A stretch of DNA of 64,000 bases from Formicarius rufipectus (Eukaryota > Chordata > Aves > Passeriformes > Formicariidae), in the NCBI GenBank assembly GCA_013399695.1, contig VXAU01003515.1:299366-363365 (forward strand), read 5' to 3'. The position numbers and the translations under genes are program-made. The notes beneath the pieces are model-generated. The model was not told the DNA's origin, made no database searches, and saw only the letters and a program-made list of their open reading frames with translations. Positions 49,093-61,944 of the stretch are shown here, piece by piece (within the stretch, counting starts at the first letter, position 1; each line of letters begins with the position of its first letter).

Positions 49093-52000
49093 AGGTAATG
49101 AGGTTTGGCTCTACACAAAGGGGAAATTATGTGATGTATACATGCTATGTGAATCAACTATTCTGTCTGTGGAAATGTATGATATGTTTAAAATATTTGC
49201 AAAGTAGCATCTATTTGAATGCTACATGTAACAAAACTTTGATAACTGAATAAAATTCATTATCATCTAATTTCCATAGAGATGTTTCTGATTTTAGTTA
49301 AGTTTAGATATGAGCCTTTGATAACTATATATGTATTAAATATTCAGTTTTGTAGTTTGTAATTTCAGAGAAGGATTAAGGAAGATTGCATATATATATA
49401 AATGTGTATATATGCATTGGATATTCAACATTGCTGTTGGAATTTGGCATAAGTAATATTTCTTTGTCAAATTGCAAGAAAGCCTTCCTGGTATAGGTAG
49501 TTTCAGAAAAAAACAGAACCAATGCCAAGTTAACACTCCTATTTCTTCCTGTCTTAGAGGTAAATAACACTTGGGATGAAAACTCCTTTTTAAAAAATTG
49601 TTTCATTTTGGGATTTAATGTATCCAATGCATAATAAAAATGGATAACTTGAGAGGAAAGTGTAATTAATGAAATATTATTCATAAAAGGTAAAGTTCTG
49701 AAAAAATCTTAATTAAAATTAATTATTTGTGTAGAATGCGTGTACTAATACTATAGCTGTAGTAACCATTTATTAAAACATTACAATATTACATCATATA
49801 ATTTAGTTCAATCAACTGAATTGTACATATATATCATCTTGTAATACTGTGTCCCATTTTACATGCACCAAGTAAACTGACTATGATAGGTACACTGTAA
49901 AATGTTCTATGTATGGAGAAATGAGCCTAGGTCCTTTGATACAGCTCCGATTAATTTAGTGTTTTAATATAGGATTTGGTGGTAGTACCATTACCTTTTA
50001 CTAAAATTGCCCAACATTTCCTGTGTTGTTTATAATAATCTCAGATTTTGATTGTTTGTTCTGAAGATTTTGTAGATGGTTTACTTTAGTATTATATAGA
50101 GTTTTCAGCCTTAGGCGTAAAGGCTGAGAAAAAGTCAATTTTTTCCTGTAGTTACATGTAGGTAAATGTTTTTTAACTGAGAGTCTTATGTCTTATGGAA
50201 GGGCATAGTAATTTGCAACAGGAGCAGCCTTTCAGTCAAGGATGCATTCATTTTGTTTTTATGTAAATCCCCAAAGGATGCTAACTGGAATATGCATAAG
50301 CCTTTTAGTACTAACCAAGTCAAATAGCATATCCCAGTCTATCAGGGCATGCTTCAGTACCACAGCTACTTGTGCTGACGAGGCCGAGCATGAGATCTTT
50401 AGTCAGAGCATTTAAATCTGCTGCAAAGTCTCTGAGATGCGCTTCCCTGTCCTGTAGCAGGCTGAGGCTGAGCATTGGAACTGCTGTTCTTCACCTCTTC
50501 TTTACCCAGGTGTGGGCACCTGTGCAGCATAGAGGAACTAAGGCATAGGAACTAAACCAGATCATGGACTGGGACAAGGACTTGTTGAAGGGAACAGTGC
50601 TAAAGGTTCAGATTCAGAGGAATAGTCTCAAAAAATGTGCATCCATTGAAGAAAACATCTTTGTCTTATGAAATAATAGTGCAAGATTCTACTCCTATGC
50701 TCTCAGAACATATTTTTTAAACACACTGTGGCACTTTAGAGAATGACAGCCTGTCTGAGTAAGACTATCAGCAGATAGTGACATCCAGACTGTAAATACC
50801 CTTTTATGTTTTCCAACATGGAGGAAAAAGCCTTAAGAAAAATTAAGCCAACTTTAAAGTAAGTAAGGATATCCCTTACAATGTGAAATTTTCAAATAAC
50901 TGCTAATTAAGCATTCAGGGAAGTTTTTGTTTCTCTAGTACCTGAAGTTGGATCCATAGAATGTGTCAGAAGCAACAGTTTTTTCTTTATTGGCAATATG
51001 CCACCCTTAGTTTGGGATTGTAAAGATAAACATGATTTGGTGTAAATTGCAAATAAAATGTTAATTTGAGTCTCCAATCTTTCCTTTCTTTTTCTCTCTA
51101 TTGCTCTCCTAATTTCTCACTTATTTTCAGTTGGAAATCTAAAGAAGGGATCAGAATGCTAAAAGGTTTTCTCCAGCAGTGTGTGTATGTACTTATGTCT
51201 GTTATGAAAGCCTGTGCTGATTGCAACAGCAGGAGCCAGCATCAGGGAACAAAAGCTGTTTTCTCTCCCAGCCGTTTCCTGTTCAGGAATTAATCTTGCA
51301 TGTGTGCACATACGCACATACACACATGCACTTTGAAGCATAATGGGGCCTGGAATTCATTTCATAAATGTGTTCCTCATAGCTCTGTGTGAGGTAATCT
51401 CAGCTGTAATAGCCTTTTTTTTTTTTTTTCCCCCTCCTGCAATTTTCATTTTTCCATAATCTGCTGGTTTTGTGTTTCAGGAAACCTATGAATTTTTTTT
51501 ATTATTTTTTTTTTTACCTAGAACATAATTTTTTCTAATACAGCAACTCATTGGTTCTTCCCAGAGATAAGAAGATGTATATGTTCTTCCTTTCTTTTTT
51601 TAATGAAGTTTTCTGTTTGACAACCCAGAATAAGAAAGTAGAGGTACCAGTGCCATGAATCAGTCCATTAGTTGTCAGGGTAAAACTGGAGAGCAACATC
51701 AAAATAGAACTTTAGAGATGTGAATTATCTCACTTGTGACAGTGTCCAAATCAAATGAACAGTGTCAAGATTTCCATCTTGAAAGGCTATGTATAAAAAC
51801 TTGCAGACATGCCAATTATGCCAATGCAACTACAGCCATGTTGACATTTTTCGTACAAGTTTTAAATTTGTACTTCTCCAGTTAATGTAACGGTGAAAAA
51901 CCTTATGTTAGTAGAAAGCATTCAACATTTACGGACATTAAGTTAGAGTGCTGAATGCCCATTTCGTAGTCAGTCAAGTTCAATATGCTTTTTTGTTTGA

Positions 52001-55000
52001 AGTCTTGTTCCATACTCAGGCTGGAAGGCAACATTTGCAACTGATACTGGAGAGGAGTAGCAACGAACTCTTCCTTTATAGTTACAGGACTAGTTAAAAT
52101 ACTAAAGTGATGGGCAGGAATGGAGAAAAATAGCCAGTGGTAACTGAAGGACCTTGTCCTCCAAATGCTGAGCAGGATAATAGTATATTGGTTTAGGTTT
52201 TTTTCTCAATTATGATGTATGAAAAACTTAGTCAGCGTTTCTACTTCCACAAAGGCATCTGTGAGAGATTTCTTAAAGCCTTGAACCATAATAGTACTTC
52301 TTATGGGTTTCTTTTGTTACTGAAACTGATATTCCTTATGTGGAGAAAGAGGTGAGAGTGGAAGAAAGCAGTAGGTGCACCAAAAGATTCTTTTTGCTTT
52401 AAATGACGGATAACAAAGTGTGGTGAAATTATGGTATTCAAGGTGCTGCTGCTTTCAGCTTTTGATGGGATATTACAGGTGTTTGAAATCCATCCACAAT
52501 CTGATTTTTGTGTGAAATGCAGTCCTGCAATGCAGGTTTTTTTTCTTTCTCTAATATGAGGAAGATGGTAACAGAATATTAACTAAAGGTAAATCCAGCA
52601 TTACTGTTGAGAAATGAAGGTTTGCAGTGAGGTTGTGTAGGAATTAGCTTATTGGTTTACAGTTGGGTTTTGTCAACCAGTCAGTTACCTGTCAGCCAGT
52701 ACTCAGTCAAATTGAAGTTACAACCAAGTGTCAAGTATGTTTCCTATAAACAGTTGTTAGAAACAAAATTTCTTCTTGAGGCTTAGTCGTCTTCACAAAA
52801 TTGGTTTTGTCATCTACTGCAGTGTAAAATGCCAGCTAAGTGGGGAGTTCAGCAATTAACTGAATTGTAAAATGAATGTTTACAAAGGTTTTTGTTTATT
52901 TTCTAGCATGCTTACATGTATCTGTCAGTGTTCAGTCTTCCATCTGATAAGAATTTGAGTGCACAAATGAGAAAAATTGAAAGGAAAACATGCTGAGGTT
53001 CTTCACATGTAAAAATGCATCTTATGTTGTCTATCAAGTTAGTTTCTGCATCCTTTGTAATCACCTGCCTTAAATGGAAATTTGCAAAAATTATAATAAT
53101 GCAAATTATTTGTATCACTAACTTTAAAAAAAAACTTGAATGAATTCTTATGTCATGCTGAGGACAGTTTACTTTAAATGTATGGGATTTTAAGGAGAAT
53201 TTTTGAGTCCATGTTGAAGAGTTTCTTCAGCTTTATATTTTTCCACTGTAATATAAATTTAGAAATGCCTACTCAAAACTTTTTAGTGGCATACCTGTAG
53301 TACAGTTTTGCCATCCAAATTGTGGAAGACTGGAACTAAATTAGAATTGGACTGTTACTGGCACATTTAATGAAAGAAAAGGGTGAAAACTGGGATGTAA
53401 ATTGAAGAAGGAATTCTAGAGAGTCAATATTGCTGTTCCTCAAAAGAAAGAAAGATTCAAAAGTGTTATTTATAGCTACAGGAAGAGATGATGTTCCTGT
53501 CTTTTCCCTAGTGGTACTTGCTGATTCATCTTTTAATGGTTGTAGCAGTAGTAAATATTTTTCAGGGCTCGGATCAACGATGAAAATTTCACTGCCTCTT
53601 GTTAACTTGTCAACCTGAAACTTTGTTTATGATTGTCATGAGCCCTGCATTTATGTCTAACACCTTATTTGTTTGTTTTAGGTTGGTTAGTATGCATGTA
53701 TTGAATGCGTTTTACCTCATTTTTAACTGAACAATTTGTTGCAGACTGTGCCCTATTCGCATGGATATATAAAAAATGTGTCCTACTTGGAAAGTGCCAT
53801 TACCTGTTCAGCGACTTGATTTGACACTATTACATGCAGAGGGTTCATTTTGCCCTGAGGCTTCCTTTAAAGAAAAAGTACATAACCAGATCAAAATTAT
53901 CCATGTAATGAGGTGAGTAATAGCAAAAAGAATATGTGCTTGAGAAAGTACTTCTGTTGTCATCTGCTTCCCTGCTCCTATCTGGTCCTGCTTCTGACCT
54001 CTTCAAACATGCTTCTATTTGATGACATGGACATTAGTTCTCCAATTCCCAGTATTCTTCTTTGTGCCATCTGCCAAGGTGCACTAGTATTAGATTCTTC
54101 ATACCCATGAAAATGCATTAGTTTTCAGAAATACTTCAAAGTATTCAGAGTTCAACTTTGGTAAAAGTAGGCTCAAACTTTAATGTTTGGATTGAGAATT
54201 CTTTGGCATGTTCAAATTTTAAAAACTTATCCGTTATTTTTCCCTTTTCTGCTATTTCCTAGATTTTCATAGGCTGTTTTTCATACATGTTGGCTTAGCT
54301 CATTGGTCAGGATATGTCTAAAATAAAAGTTGGGTTACAAAGTCCCCAAATTTGAAATATTCAGAATAAGTCTGGCTTTGTATGAATTATTACTGTATCT
54401 TACTAAAAAGGACCAAAATATTTACCTGCTGCATAGTTCAATTTCTCTTTTTTTTTTCCCCTTTGAGGAAATTCTGACTGTCTTGCAGGAAAAAGACCAT
54501 CACTGTAAATTATATTACTTCCCTGAAGGTTAGCAAATGTATTATAATTATCATATTTTTTAGCTGATCTCTGTACTCAGTAGTGAGAAAAGATTCCTCT
54601 TGCAAAGGAGAAACTTCCTTTGCGTGACACATCCTTGTTTTAACATGTCCATATTTTTGCTTGCTCTAGATTTCTTCTCCTGGTGCTTCTTGTTCATTGC
54701 TAATGAAGTCCAAGTGAAGTCTGGGCTTCCTTTTTTGCCCTCCAGCTCTGCCTTTCTAAACCTCAATAATAGTAAAATAATATGTCTAGAACTTAGTTTT
54801 TCTGGATCACTACGAAAACTTCAGTCCTTACCACCTGGACAAAGATGCTAAACACTTGCAAATCTTTGGTATTGCAAACCACCAAAACCTGAAGGCAAAT
54901 CTACTAGGAAAAAAAACCCTGACACGGAAAATGCTGCAAGGTTTTCCAGGTCTCACAGTAGTATATACTTCTCCTGACTGTGATGCATCCCTCTAGCATG

Positions 55001-57601
55001 ATGTCTAGATGTAATTTTTTTTCCCAGTTTATAAGCAGTATCACAGATTGTATTTTCCTTTTCTTTCTACCAAGCAAATGTATTTTTTGTTTCATGGCCA
55101 TGTTACTTGTGTTGTTTTTAAGTATGTTTATATGGTCCATAGATGTAAAACAGGTTAACCTGAGTCACTCTGAGGCTCAGACCTTCAGGAAGACACAAAC
55201 TGAGAAACTGCATTTTAGAATTCTGAGTGAAGTACTTGACTCCAAGGAAAGAATGCAGCAAACCAAATTAATTTATGTTTTTGTAGTATTCTTTGAAGAT
55301 AAATATTCTTGTACTGGGCATTTGAAGATAGTGCTGTATTCTGTCCCTGGCATCTTCTGTTGCCTGTGCCTGAATTTCCTGTTACCTTGTATTGGCAGAG
55401 GTCCTGATTTCCTGTTCACAAGACAGTATATAGTCCAGTTCTCTTTCAGCCAGCCCTTGCATGCAGAACTCCTTTCATCATAAGGGGATAGGACAGGAAG
55501 AGTCTGAAAAGTGACATTTGCCGGAGCCTTGCCCCAATGTGGATTGCGGCTGAAAAACTCGACATGTAGACCAGCAGCACTCAGGAATCTGTCCTGCATA
55601 TCTGGTATAGTCCACTATGCAATAAGAGATAATACTTTTCCATTATTCCCAGTCCCATCCAACATACTTGCTATTCCATTTTATGTAATCGTAGTTCTGT
55701 ATTTTATTATTCATAATTTTGAAAGTAATATTCTTTTTCATGATGTTGAGGAAATAAATAATAGCCTATTATTAAATTGTCTGTAAAAATGTTTTGTGTG
55801 TTTAAAGGTGGCAATCCTCACATTTAATTTCTGTAAACAAAGCATATGCCTTGCAAGGAGACAGTTTACAGCTTGTTCCTGAGTATTATGTTGTATTTTA
55901 GATGACTGATTGACCTTTAAATAGTGTCACTTTAACAAAGCTGGAGAAGAGAAAAGACATGTCTGATAGTCAGGACTGTTCATCAAAGGACTAATATGCA
56001 GCTAGTAGTAAAAGTGTATAATGACCAATTGTATGGAATGTCTTTTGTCTTCCTGCTGAATCTATTCTTACCTTTATTACCATTTACATTCCAGTCCTGC
56101 AAGTTACTTGAAAAACTGTTGTATCACTCTGGAAGTGTGGGCCTAGTTTCATGCTTCTAGTTCTAATGGTCTAATAAACTTGGCTGAGTCTGGCTTGAAT
56201 GCAGCAGGACTGAAAGTCACTTCAGGAAAGGCATGTGTTTTTAGCGAGAAAAAGAACCACAGACTTGATTACACATGCAATTCTGTATGAAGTGGAACAA
56301 AATTAGTGCATATTAGAGAAGAAACTGGGAAATGTTTTATTTTTATTTGTAACAGTCTTGTAAAGAAAACTCACAATTCCCCTCCTCTGCATGACTGTGA
56401 GAGGTTCAACACAGTTTTCACCCAGAAAACTGCTTTGGGTAAAATCTAACTGCTACTATTGTTTACTCAGCTTTTTGGAAACTTCTTATCAGATATTGAA
56501 GATAGTCAACCTTTTTCAGGTATTGTTCTAATGGAATTTATACTAAGACAGTATTCATCGTACTAAAAGAAATATAGATTTTTGTAGCCCATCTGTCAGA
56601 GTACCTTTCAGTTTTTAAAGGCACTGCCATAATACTAAAAAATAAACTGTTAGGAAGCTGCCATATTAAAACATTATTTATGCCTATTATTTGTTCCTAT
56701 TATTCATGAAGACTCCTTCTGTGAAACTGTGAGTTTTTAAGTATATAATGTATTCCCTTCTCTGCATGTGTGAAGTTTCTCATTCTCAGATTAATCTAAT
56801 CATACAGCCTACTTTCCAGTTCTAATTCTGCAAGGTTCCTCAGGGTTCCAAGATTTGAAAAAGAAGCCAGAGAAGGGAGATGAGAGAGAAATTAATTGTA
56901 TGAAACCTCTAGTCTGCATTATGTTTTGGAGAAATTCCAAGCTCCATCTTGGACTATTAGCCTTCAGCTACCTATCGATAAAATGGATTCTCTGCAAGTC
57001 AAGTGAAATAAACTCTAAGTCAGAGATCTAATGCTCTGAAAAAACTTAATGCTCAATTTGTCTTCAGTCCTAAGTCCAGTGTAGTAAGAAAAGCTTAGTG
57101 TTGAACACCAACACTAGGCTTTTTTTTTTCCCTACAGCAATAATGTTCGGAAACTAAGTAGAGGAGAGCAGAGAAGACACTTGTCAGGATCTTTTGTTTC
57201 ACTGTTTTCTCCTGTTCTCCACCTGGGTTGAGAATATAAGACTGACTTTGCAACAGTTGCTATTGATTCACACGGCTAGTTCATCTCTAATTAGAATAAA
57301 ATAATATCTTAAAAAATTATGATGAAAGCAGATAACGAACATATATCCTGCTGTTTGCTCTTGCTCAGGCCTTTTATTTAAGGCTTTTTGTACACTTTCT
57401 GAATTCTTCCACTATTTAAGGAAATACTTGGAAAAGATTTTTCTACTAATTTCATAGAAACAGCTGTTACCCAGATGTTTTCTGTTGGGGATACATCTCT
57501 GCCTCACTATGAGTTAAACACTATGCTCTGCAAATCTAAGAAATTTAATTTTATGCAATTCATCTGTAAACAACTTAGTCACAGTGTTTTCTATTATAAA
57601 G
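49093..57601. other. Intergenic desert, no gene recognised
   Basis: 8.5 kb of AT-rich DNA. It holds a TA/GT-rich patch near 49390, T-rich stretches near 51412-51435 and 51490-51515, and a hairpin followed by a T run at 57091-57130. A 167-codon plus-strand ORF at 54980-55483 has no recognisable domain and overlaps a 108-codon ORF on the other strand; I do not call it a gene. Confidence 0.65.
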
Positions 57602-58259
57602 TGTCCTGATTACAGTAGCCAGGATCAGTTTGTCATTGTGTGGATGTGTATTCTAAGCCCTCTATGTAATTTTTCTCACAAACTGCTCACAATGGCCCAT
57701 TTGCAGCAGCTGCCTAGGACGCACCCAACCCCTCAGGCTACAAACTGGGTGTTTAGGAACTTCTGTGAGATAAGGAAGTTTTCCTGCCTCCACACCCACC
57801 CAAGGGGTCATGTCTGCTGATGGGCCATCCAGGATGCCAAAAATATGCCATTGTTCACCTCACAGAGTAAATCACCCATTGTGAAACTCTCCACCCTGGG
57901 AGAGGGACTGCCCATTCCCATCTGAGCCCAAGCAGATATAAGCTTGGGGTTTTGGGACTGGGGGCTGTTGTCAGAACCAAACCTTGACTGGACTGAGACT
58001 GCTACTGTTGACTGGACTGCAGCCATCATTTTCACCAGCAGGTTTCTTCCTTCCTTCTTACTTTGAATCCAGGGGGGCCATGTGGTGTTCAGCACAGGGG
58101 TTGGTGAGCTCCATTCTGCTCATGCCCTGCTTTGCTGGGCTGCACATCTGGTTTTGTGACACAAATAAATTTTACTTCTGTATCAGAGTATTTTGTTATT
58201 TTTTTTTAATTAAATTGTTATTCTGACTTGCAATCCCATTCTGAGTTTAAACCAGCATA
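57602..58259 (+). mobile_element. Solo LTR, sibling of the copy in POC5 intron 2 (TSD TAAAG)
   Basis: It starts TGTCCTGATTACAGTAGCC and follows the 19773 copy through CAGCAGCTGCC, AACTTCTGTGAGATAAGGAA and TTCAGCACAGGGGTTGGTGA. TAAAG flanks it at 57597-57601 and 58260-58264. The terminal CA appears mutated to TA. A TATAAG box lies at about 57937-57942 and ATTAAA at 58209-58214. 658 bp, same strand as its sibling; no viral coding region. Confidence 0.85.
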
Positions 58260-59146
58260 TAAAGCTATTTCAGTACTTAAAAGAAGGTATTTCTGTTGCT
58301 ACATCTGAATTGATAACTTATTTGTGGCAGAAAAAACAACAAACACAATAGCCACGTGTTTATCATAATGGAGCTCTTACATATCTTGGTGTTACTAACT
58401 CTCAGAAGAGTCTCCTGAGATGGTTTTAGTCACAACCTAACCAGCAAAAAAAAATTGCAAATGTCTAGATTAAAGGCAACACTTGTCATCTAAGTATTTC
58501 TGCCAAGGAGCACCATTTTTACTTCTTTTGGGTATCCAGAATTATCCATAAAAGCAATTAACTTTTGAATGGATACAGAAGTTGAATGTGAGTTGTGCTG
58601 ATGAGGCATTCCAAGGCATGGACTTTGTGTTATGAACATATCATATGTACTTAATGGCTATAATAAGGAGCTGACCATGAAGCACTACCACTAAAGAGAA
58701 GGAATGAAAATTCTTTTGCATTATATGGAAGATTTTAAAACAGGGTTATTTCCTTTTTAAATTTCTGACATGGACTCTAATCGCAAAAACTGTACAAAAA
58801 AAGCAGGTTGTATTTTTTGTGCATGAGAAACCAGTATTTTTTTATCCTGTTAATCTATTTCCACTCCTCTTCTGGGCCTGCTGGTTACCAACTATTCTTT
58901 ATCATTTATTTGCATCCTTTGCACATGCAGCCATAGCTGATTCCACTGCCTTTTCTGTATGTTCTTCCCTCCCTTGAATTGAGCCCCACTCTTTGTATGA
59001 AAAAGCACATCATTTGTTAGTAAAAAGCAAGATGGGAAATGCATCTGTTCCTGCAACTGGAGAGAGCTAAGTTTTTCTGACTGGACAAACTTGCATAAAT
59101 GAAGTAATAAGAAAAAGTAGAAAAGTTCTAAAGAATTTTTCTGCAA
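58260..59146. other. Intergenic gap between LTR and CR1
   Basis: AT-rich; nothing recognised. Confidence 0.6.
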
Positions 59147-60107
59147 TTGAAGGAGAAAAGACTGGAAGGGATACTAAATAAGCATACAGATAAAACAGAA
59201 CTGAGAGGAGCTGTAGACTCCCTCAAAGGCAGGGAAGTCCTGCAGAAAGACAAATTAGAGGGCTGGACAATCACCAACCATATGAAGTTCAATAAAGGAA
59301 AGTGCCACATTCTGTACCTGCGATGGGACAACCCTGGATGTATGGACAGATTGAGGAATGAGAGGCTGGAAAGCAGTGCCATGGAAAGAAACCTGGTCCT
59401 GATCAGTGGCAAGTTGAGTATGAGTCAGCCGTGCCCTGGCAGCCAGGAGGGCCAACCATGTCCTGGGGGACATCAGGCAAAGCATTGCCAGCTGGCTGAG
59501 GGAGGGGATTGTCCCACTCTGCTCTGCTCTGTACTGGGGCAGCCTCACCTGGAATATTGTGGGCAGTTTTGAGCACCACAATGTTAGAAAACATTAAGTT
59601 CTTAGAGAGTGTCCAGAGGAGGGCAATGATGGTGGTGAAGGACGTTGACGGGAAGCTGTGTGAAATGCCGCTGAGGGCACTTGGTGTGTTCAGCCTGGAG
59701 AAGATGAGACTGAGGGGAGACCTCATTGCAGTTACAATTTTCTCTTGAGGGGAAGAGGAGGGGCAGACATTGATCTNGAGGGGAAGAGGAGGGGCAGACA
59801 TTGATCTCTTCTGTGTGACCAGTGACAGGACCTGAGGGAATGGTCTGAAGTTGTGTCAGGGGAGGTTTAGGTTGGATATTAGAAGGAGGTTCTTCATGCA
59901 GAGGGGGGCTGGGCCCTGGAACAGACTCTCCAGGGAAGTGGTCACAGCACCAAGCCTGACAGAGCTCAAGAAGTGTTTGGACGATCCTCAGGCACATGGT
60001 GTGACTCTTGAGAATGTGTGGCCCCTGTGCAGGGCCAGGACTTGACCTTGATAATCCTTGTGGGTTCTTTCCAACTCAGCCTATTCTGTGTGTTTCTGTC
60101 AATGAAA
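59147..60107 (+). mobile_element. CR1 LINE fragment, ORF2 C-terminus and 3' end
   Basis: A plus-strand ORF of 141 codons at 59147-59572 carries CR1 ORF2 C-terminal motifs (MKFNKGKCHILYL, then RPHLEYC-type GQPHLEYCGQF). It is followed by GACTGAGGGGAGACCTCATT, GGGGAGGTTTAGGTTGGATA and an end at CCTATTCTGTGTG, the CR1 3' microsatellite region. Frame breaks show it is inactive. A single N at 59777 lies between two perfect 30-bp copies. Confidence 0.92.
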
Positions 60108-61944
60108 ACCAAGAATGAAGTCCATGTTCTAAAGATAAGCAAAAATTGATGTTCTCATCTTTTTATTTTTCTGCTTATTTAGTAATATTTGTTGTTTTGT
60201 GGGTTTACTTTATTTATATTTACTTTATTTACATTTACTTTATTTATAGAAGAAAATGTGTGCCTTCTTTTCCTTCAATTAACTAACTAATAAGCTATTT
60301 TCACATATGTTATTTCTATTTGGTCTAGACAAGAGGAATCTATTCAGGAAAACAGAGGAGAAAGACAATACAACAAAATAAAATGTTTTTACAAAATTTA
60401 AAATTCTATTTCAGAGTGTCTGTTTGCAGCTGACAGTGTGAAACATGCTGCTTGAGTGTATGTTCAAGTACTTTTGTCATCATCAGAGCAGAAGAATCAG
60501 TTCTTTTTATCCCAGTCATACTGATAAAATTGCAGCAATATTGGCTTTCAACCTTTTTCTTTTTTCTTTTTTTTTCCAATTTGATTTTGGAAGTAAATGA
60601 CCCCTAATCTCATGGTTCCTTTAGACATAAAAATCATGAAGAAATTTTAGAAGTTGTCAGAGTTAACAGTGGAATTCTTACTGACTTCATTTAGGCTTCA
60701 ATTCTGCCACGTATTTGGTTGCCAAGGCTCACCTCTGGGAAAATGTTGCTATTTATTAGAAGCCCAGAAAAAAAGCCATCATAGGCCCTGGTCCTCTAAT
60801 TTACCATGTATAGACTGAAGGTTACATGAATGCAAAGCTTTAGTGAAGTTAAAAATGTTTCATCCTGGCACAAAAATCTGCCCATCTTCTATAACCGAAG
60901 GATCAAGATAATGACTTGTAAATTACAAAATGGATTGGTCAAATTGAAATTCTACCTCTGAAACTCTGGGGAAGCCCAGTCTTGTCTTTACCCAGACAGC
61001 AATGCTAGAGATGTTTGTCCAGCCTATCTGGTAGAGATATTTTAGAGGTCAGTGGCTATATATTTGGAAGTATTCTTACTGCATTGCGTGACTACTCTGA
61101 GGTATCCTAATATTTCAAACTTACTGCAGTTATTAACCTAATCAGTGTATGTAGGATATAATTGCTTTCTCTCCTGTAGGAGGTAACACAGGAAAGAACT
61201 GGCATAATTCAGCACTTCTCTCTTCTGTAATGACAGCCTGTCATTTCCTGTACTCTGCTAGGGATTATGAATAGACAATGTATGTAGGCTGAACATAGTT
61301 GCTTGGTAACCATCTTTTTTACTTCTTAAATGTAATGGCCTCTCTTCATAAAAACATCAAATAGTTTAATTTCTTTTGATTTTGAAGCTATAAATTTTCT
61401 TTTAACTCCTCTGAGTATCTCAATAAATATAAGGAAGGCTATTTATTGAAACTTCAAACTATTAATTTGCTTGGACTTTTTAAGGCAAATCATCTAGTAA
61501 GTGTTAGTGTGGTCATCATGATAGTCAGGTTTTCTTGACTCAAGGAGAGATTATATGTAGCATACATTAAACTTTGGAATTATTATATTCTGGATCATTT
61601 TTTGTGATACAGGAGTGAACTGTTTGCAAATTTGAAAGCCTTCTATCTAAAATCCAGTTTGTTCACCACTGAGATATTATGACTGCAAAACCACAGAGAG
61701 ATTTGCAGGCTACTATAGAAGTTAAGGAAAGACACCAGCTTAAAAAACTTGGAAGTGAGATCAGAAATCTGTGGGAAAGAATTGCTTAAGTTGATAAACT
61801 AAAAACCCTAAGATGTTAAAAGTCTAAGATATAGTACTAAGATGTAGTACTTTTAAAATATAGAAGGACTCAGGGGCTGTGGTCCAAAGTGGCAATGCTC
61901 ATGCCATTACTACCAACTGGAAATAAGGCAGGTCAACTAGGGAA
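60108..61944. other. Intergenic gap between two CR1 copies
   Basis: AT-rich with a 15-bp unit repeated three times at 60204-60248. No gene or transposon recognised up to about 61900. Confidence 0.65.
60204..60248. repeat. 15-bp unit, three tandem copies
   Basis: TTTACTTTATTTATA at 60204-60218, the same with one change (TTTACA end) at 60219-60233, and again at 60234-60248. Confidence 0.9.

Noticed and set aside
54980..55483. 167-codon plus-strand ORF in the desert
   Set aside because: No recognised family, no supported splice or promoter context, and an overlapping ORF on the opposite strand. The hydrophobic N-terminal part reflects T-rich sequence.
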